Assembly (NCBI RefSeq): GCF_000368565.1
Contig: NZ_KB849539.1
Coordinates: 64,381 to 128,380 of the forward strand
Length of the DNA stretch: 64,000 bases
Direction of reading: 5' to 3'
DNA from: Acinetobacter gerneri DSM 14967 = CIP 107464 = MTCC 9824
GTDB lineage: Bacteria; Pseudomonadota; Gammaproteobacteria; Pseudomonadales; Moraxellaceae
In this document: positions 62,991 through 64,000 of the stretch, piece by piece
Position numbering within the stretch: position 1 is the stretch's first letter
Layout: every line of letters begins with the position of its first letter
Made by a program: the position numbers and the translations under genes
Notes under the pieces: generated by a model
Database searches by the model: none
The model's input: only the letters and a program-made list of their open reading frames with translations
What the model was told of the DNA's origin: nothing

Positions 62991-64000
62991 ATGGATGATA
63001 AAAAAGATGATTCATTGCTCAACTCAATCATTCGTCACCAATCTTATCTTTACCGTCTTTCATCGGGTGAGGTGATTGCGCTTTTAAAGCAATTTAACAG
63101 TGAATCAAGCTCAATGTTGAGCAAGCTTCGTGATTTACTAGATGAATTAAGTGATTCTGAAAGAGTTGCTTTATCTGGTGCGAGATATACCACGGCGAAC
63201 TTAAAAGAAATAAAGCGCATTCTTGATGATTGGCAGAGCTTTGTTGTCACTGCACTACCTGAATCCTTTGCTGTTTCTGCGGTTGCATTGGCTGTGTATG
63301 AGTCTCAATATCAAGCTAAGACATTGGGTAAGAAAATCAAAGAGTCGAATGGTGAAAGCATTCTAAAGCAAGCCAAGCGTAAGCCATTTGCTGGCGGTAT
63401 GCTCATTGATCACATGTTTAGTGATATGGCTGAAAGTACTCGTCGCCGTGTCGAATACGCAATTCGTGATGGTATTTCTATCGGGCAGACAAATCAGCAA
63501 ATCATTCAGCATATCAAAGGAACTTCAAAGCTAAATTATGAAGATGGGATATTAAATCAGTCTCGACAGTCTATTGATATGATGGTGAGGACTGCGCGTA
63601 GTCATGTTAGCAATACTGCTTATGAGGAGACTTATAAAGCATTAGGTGTAAAGAAGCTTAAGGTGTCAGCAACTCTAGATAGTCGCACGTGTAAGTTTTG
63701 TGCATCTGAAGATGGCAATGTTTACGATATTGATGATCCGAACCGTCCACGCTTCCCAGTTCATCCACGTAATCGAACTGTTTATGTTCCTTATGTTGAA
63801 AATGAAGATGAAAAGTTTGCAGGGAAACGTCCTTTTGTTCGCTCTGCCGGTGATGCTGGTCAGGTGAGTGCCGATACAAATTATAAAAAATGGTTTGAAG
63901 AGCAGAGTGAAGATTATCAGCGTGAATGGCTTGGTAATAAGCGTTATGAGCTTTATAAAAATGGTGGCTATACGATTGATAAGTTTGTGGATCCTGAGCG
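62991..64000 (+). CDS. Minor head protein (MuF/SPP1 gp7-like), cut by window edge
   Basis: Open frame from ATG 62991 to the right edge (336 codons). The MuF-type domain is in TARSHVSNTAYEETYKALGVKKLKVSATLDSRTCKFC and RFPVHPRNRTVYVPY. Such proteins help head assembly and can be injected. The C-terminus is outside the window. Confidence 0.85.
   Translation, partial: MDDKKDDSLLNSIIRHQSYLYRLSSGEVIALLKQFNSESSSMLSKLRDLLDELSDSERVALSGARYTTANLKEIKRILDDWQSFVVTALPESFAVSAVALAVYESQYQAKTLGKKIKESNGESILKQAKRKPFAGGMLIDHMFSDMAESTRRRVEYAIRDGISIGQTNQQIIQHIKGTSKLNYEDGILNQSRQSIDMMVRTARSHVSNTAYEETYKALGVKKLKVSATLDSRTCKFCASEDGNVYDIDDPNRPRFPVHPRNRTVYVPYVENEDEKFAGKRPFVRSAGDAGQVSADTNYKKWFEEQSEDYQREWLGNKRYELYKNGGYTIDKFVDPE

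Overview
The window looks like the chromosome of an Acinetobacter species (Moraxellaceae). The DNA is AT-rich. The housekeeping order (rodA-mltB-rlpA, ybgC-tolQRA-tolB-pal, trpGDC, queF next to a YadGH-type ABC exporter) and many short lineage-specific proteins fit that genus. The genus is inferred from gene content and protein character; no rRNA gene is present. Positions 1 to about 42,145 are chromosome. From about 42,246 to the right edge is an incomplete view of a lambda-like prophage.

Chromosomal part. 1-5.8 kb: the 5' part of an exported amidohydrolase, an MFS transporter, then the cell-wall genes rlpA, mltB and rodA, all on the minus strand. 6.6-9.8 kb: a conserved protein, queF and a two-gene ABC exporter, followed by tRNA-Arg(CCG). 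This block is bracketed by an inverted pair of ~290-bp dispersed repeats. 10.1-14.9 kb: accessory DNA with a 9-bp tandem repeat, gene debris, a TonB/TolA-C-like secreted protein, a duplicated secreted protein pair with one damaged copy, and a complete IS481-like element with a 7-bp target duplication. 14.9-22.4 kb: a Sel1-repeat protein, a Rieske oxygenase with a divergent MarR regulator and paired operators, several small proteins, an ExoX-like exonuclease and an EF-hand protein. 22.5-31.3 kb: lipase-like lipoprotein, glyA, rnk, a MuiA-like protein, a sigma factor operon, a SpoU methyltransferase and fbp. 31.6-39.5 kb: the Tol-Pal operon, which carries two extra secreted TolA-C-like proteins between tolA and tolB, then folE and an Smr protein. 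39.7-42.1 kb: trpC, trpD and trpG.

Prophage part. It begins directly upstream of trpG. A leftward operon runs from PL through accessory genes, a Sak4-like ATPase and an ExoX-like exonuclease, a DUF262 protein and a small Xis-like DNA-binding protein. No integrase is present in the window. The immunity region has an S24-type CI repressor (minus) and a Cro-like gene (plus). 17-bp palindromic operators overlap plausible PL and PR promoters on both sides. The rightward operon carries an O-like replication initiator with seven 19-bp iterons inside its own gene, a C5 cytosine methyltransferase with a second reading frame that appears to be genuinely coding, small proteins, an endonuclease-like protein and a probable late regulator. 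A ~400-bp gene-free stretch with a chain of perfect hairpins follows. Next is an accessory zone with an Acb2-type anti-CBASS protein. It also holds a self-contained two-gene TPR + HEPN-like cassette with its own promoter and terminator. The packaging and head genes follow: a second endonuclease-like protein, a metallopeptidase, small and large terminase, portal and minor head protein, the last cut by the window edge.

The most interesting objects are the TPR/HEPN cassette (57,090-58,540), the overprinted frame in the methyltransferase (52,148-52,570), the Acb2 homologue, the structured non-coding region, the origin iterons and the host/prophage repeats. All family assignments are by eye; no database search was run.
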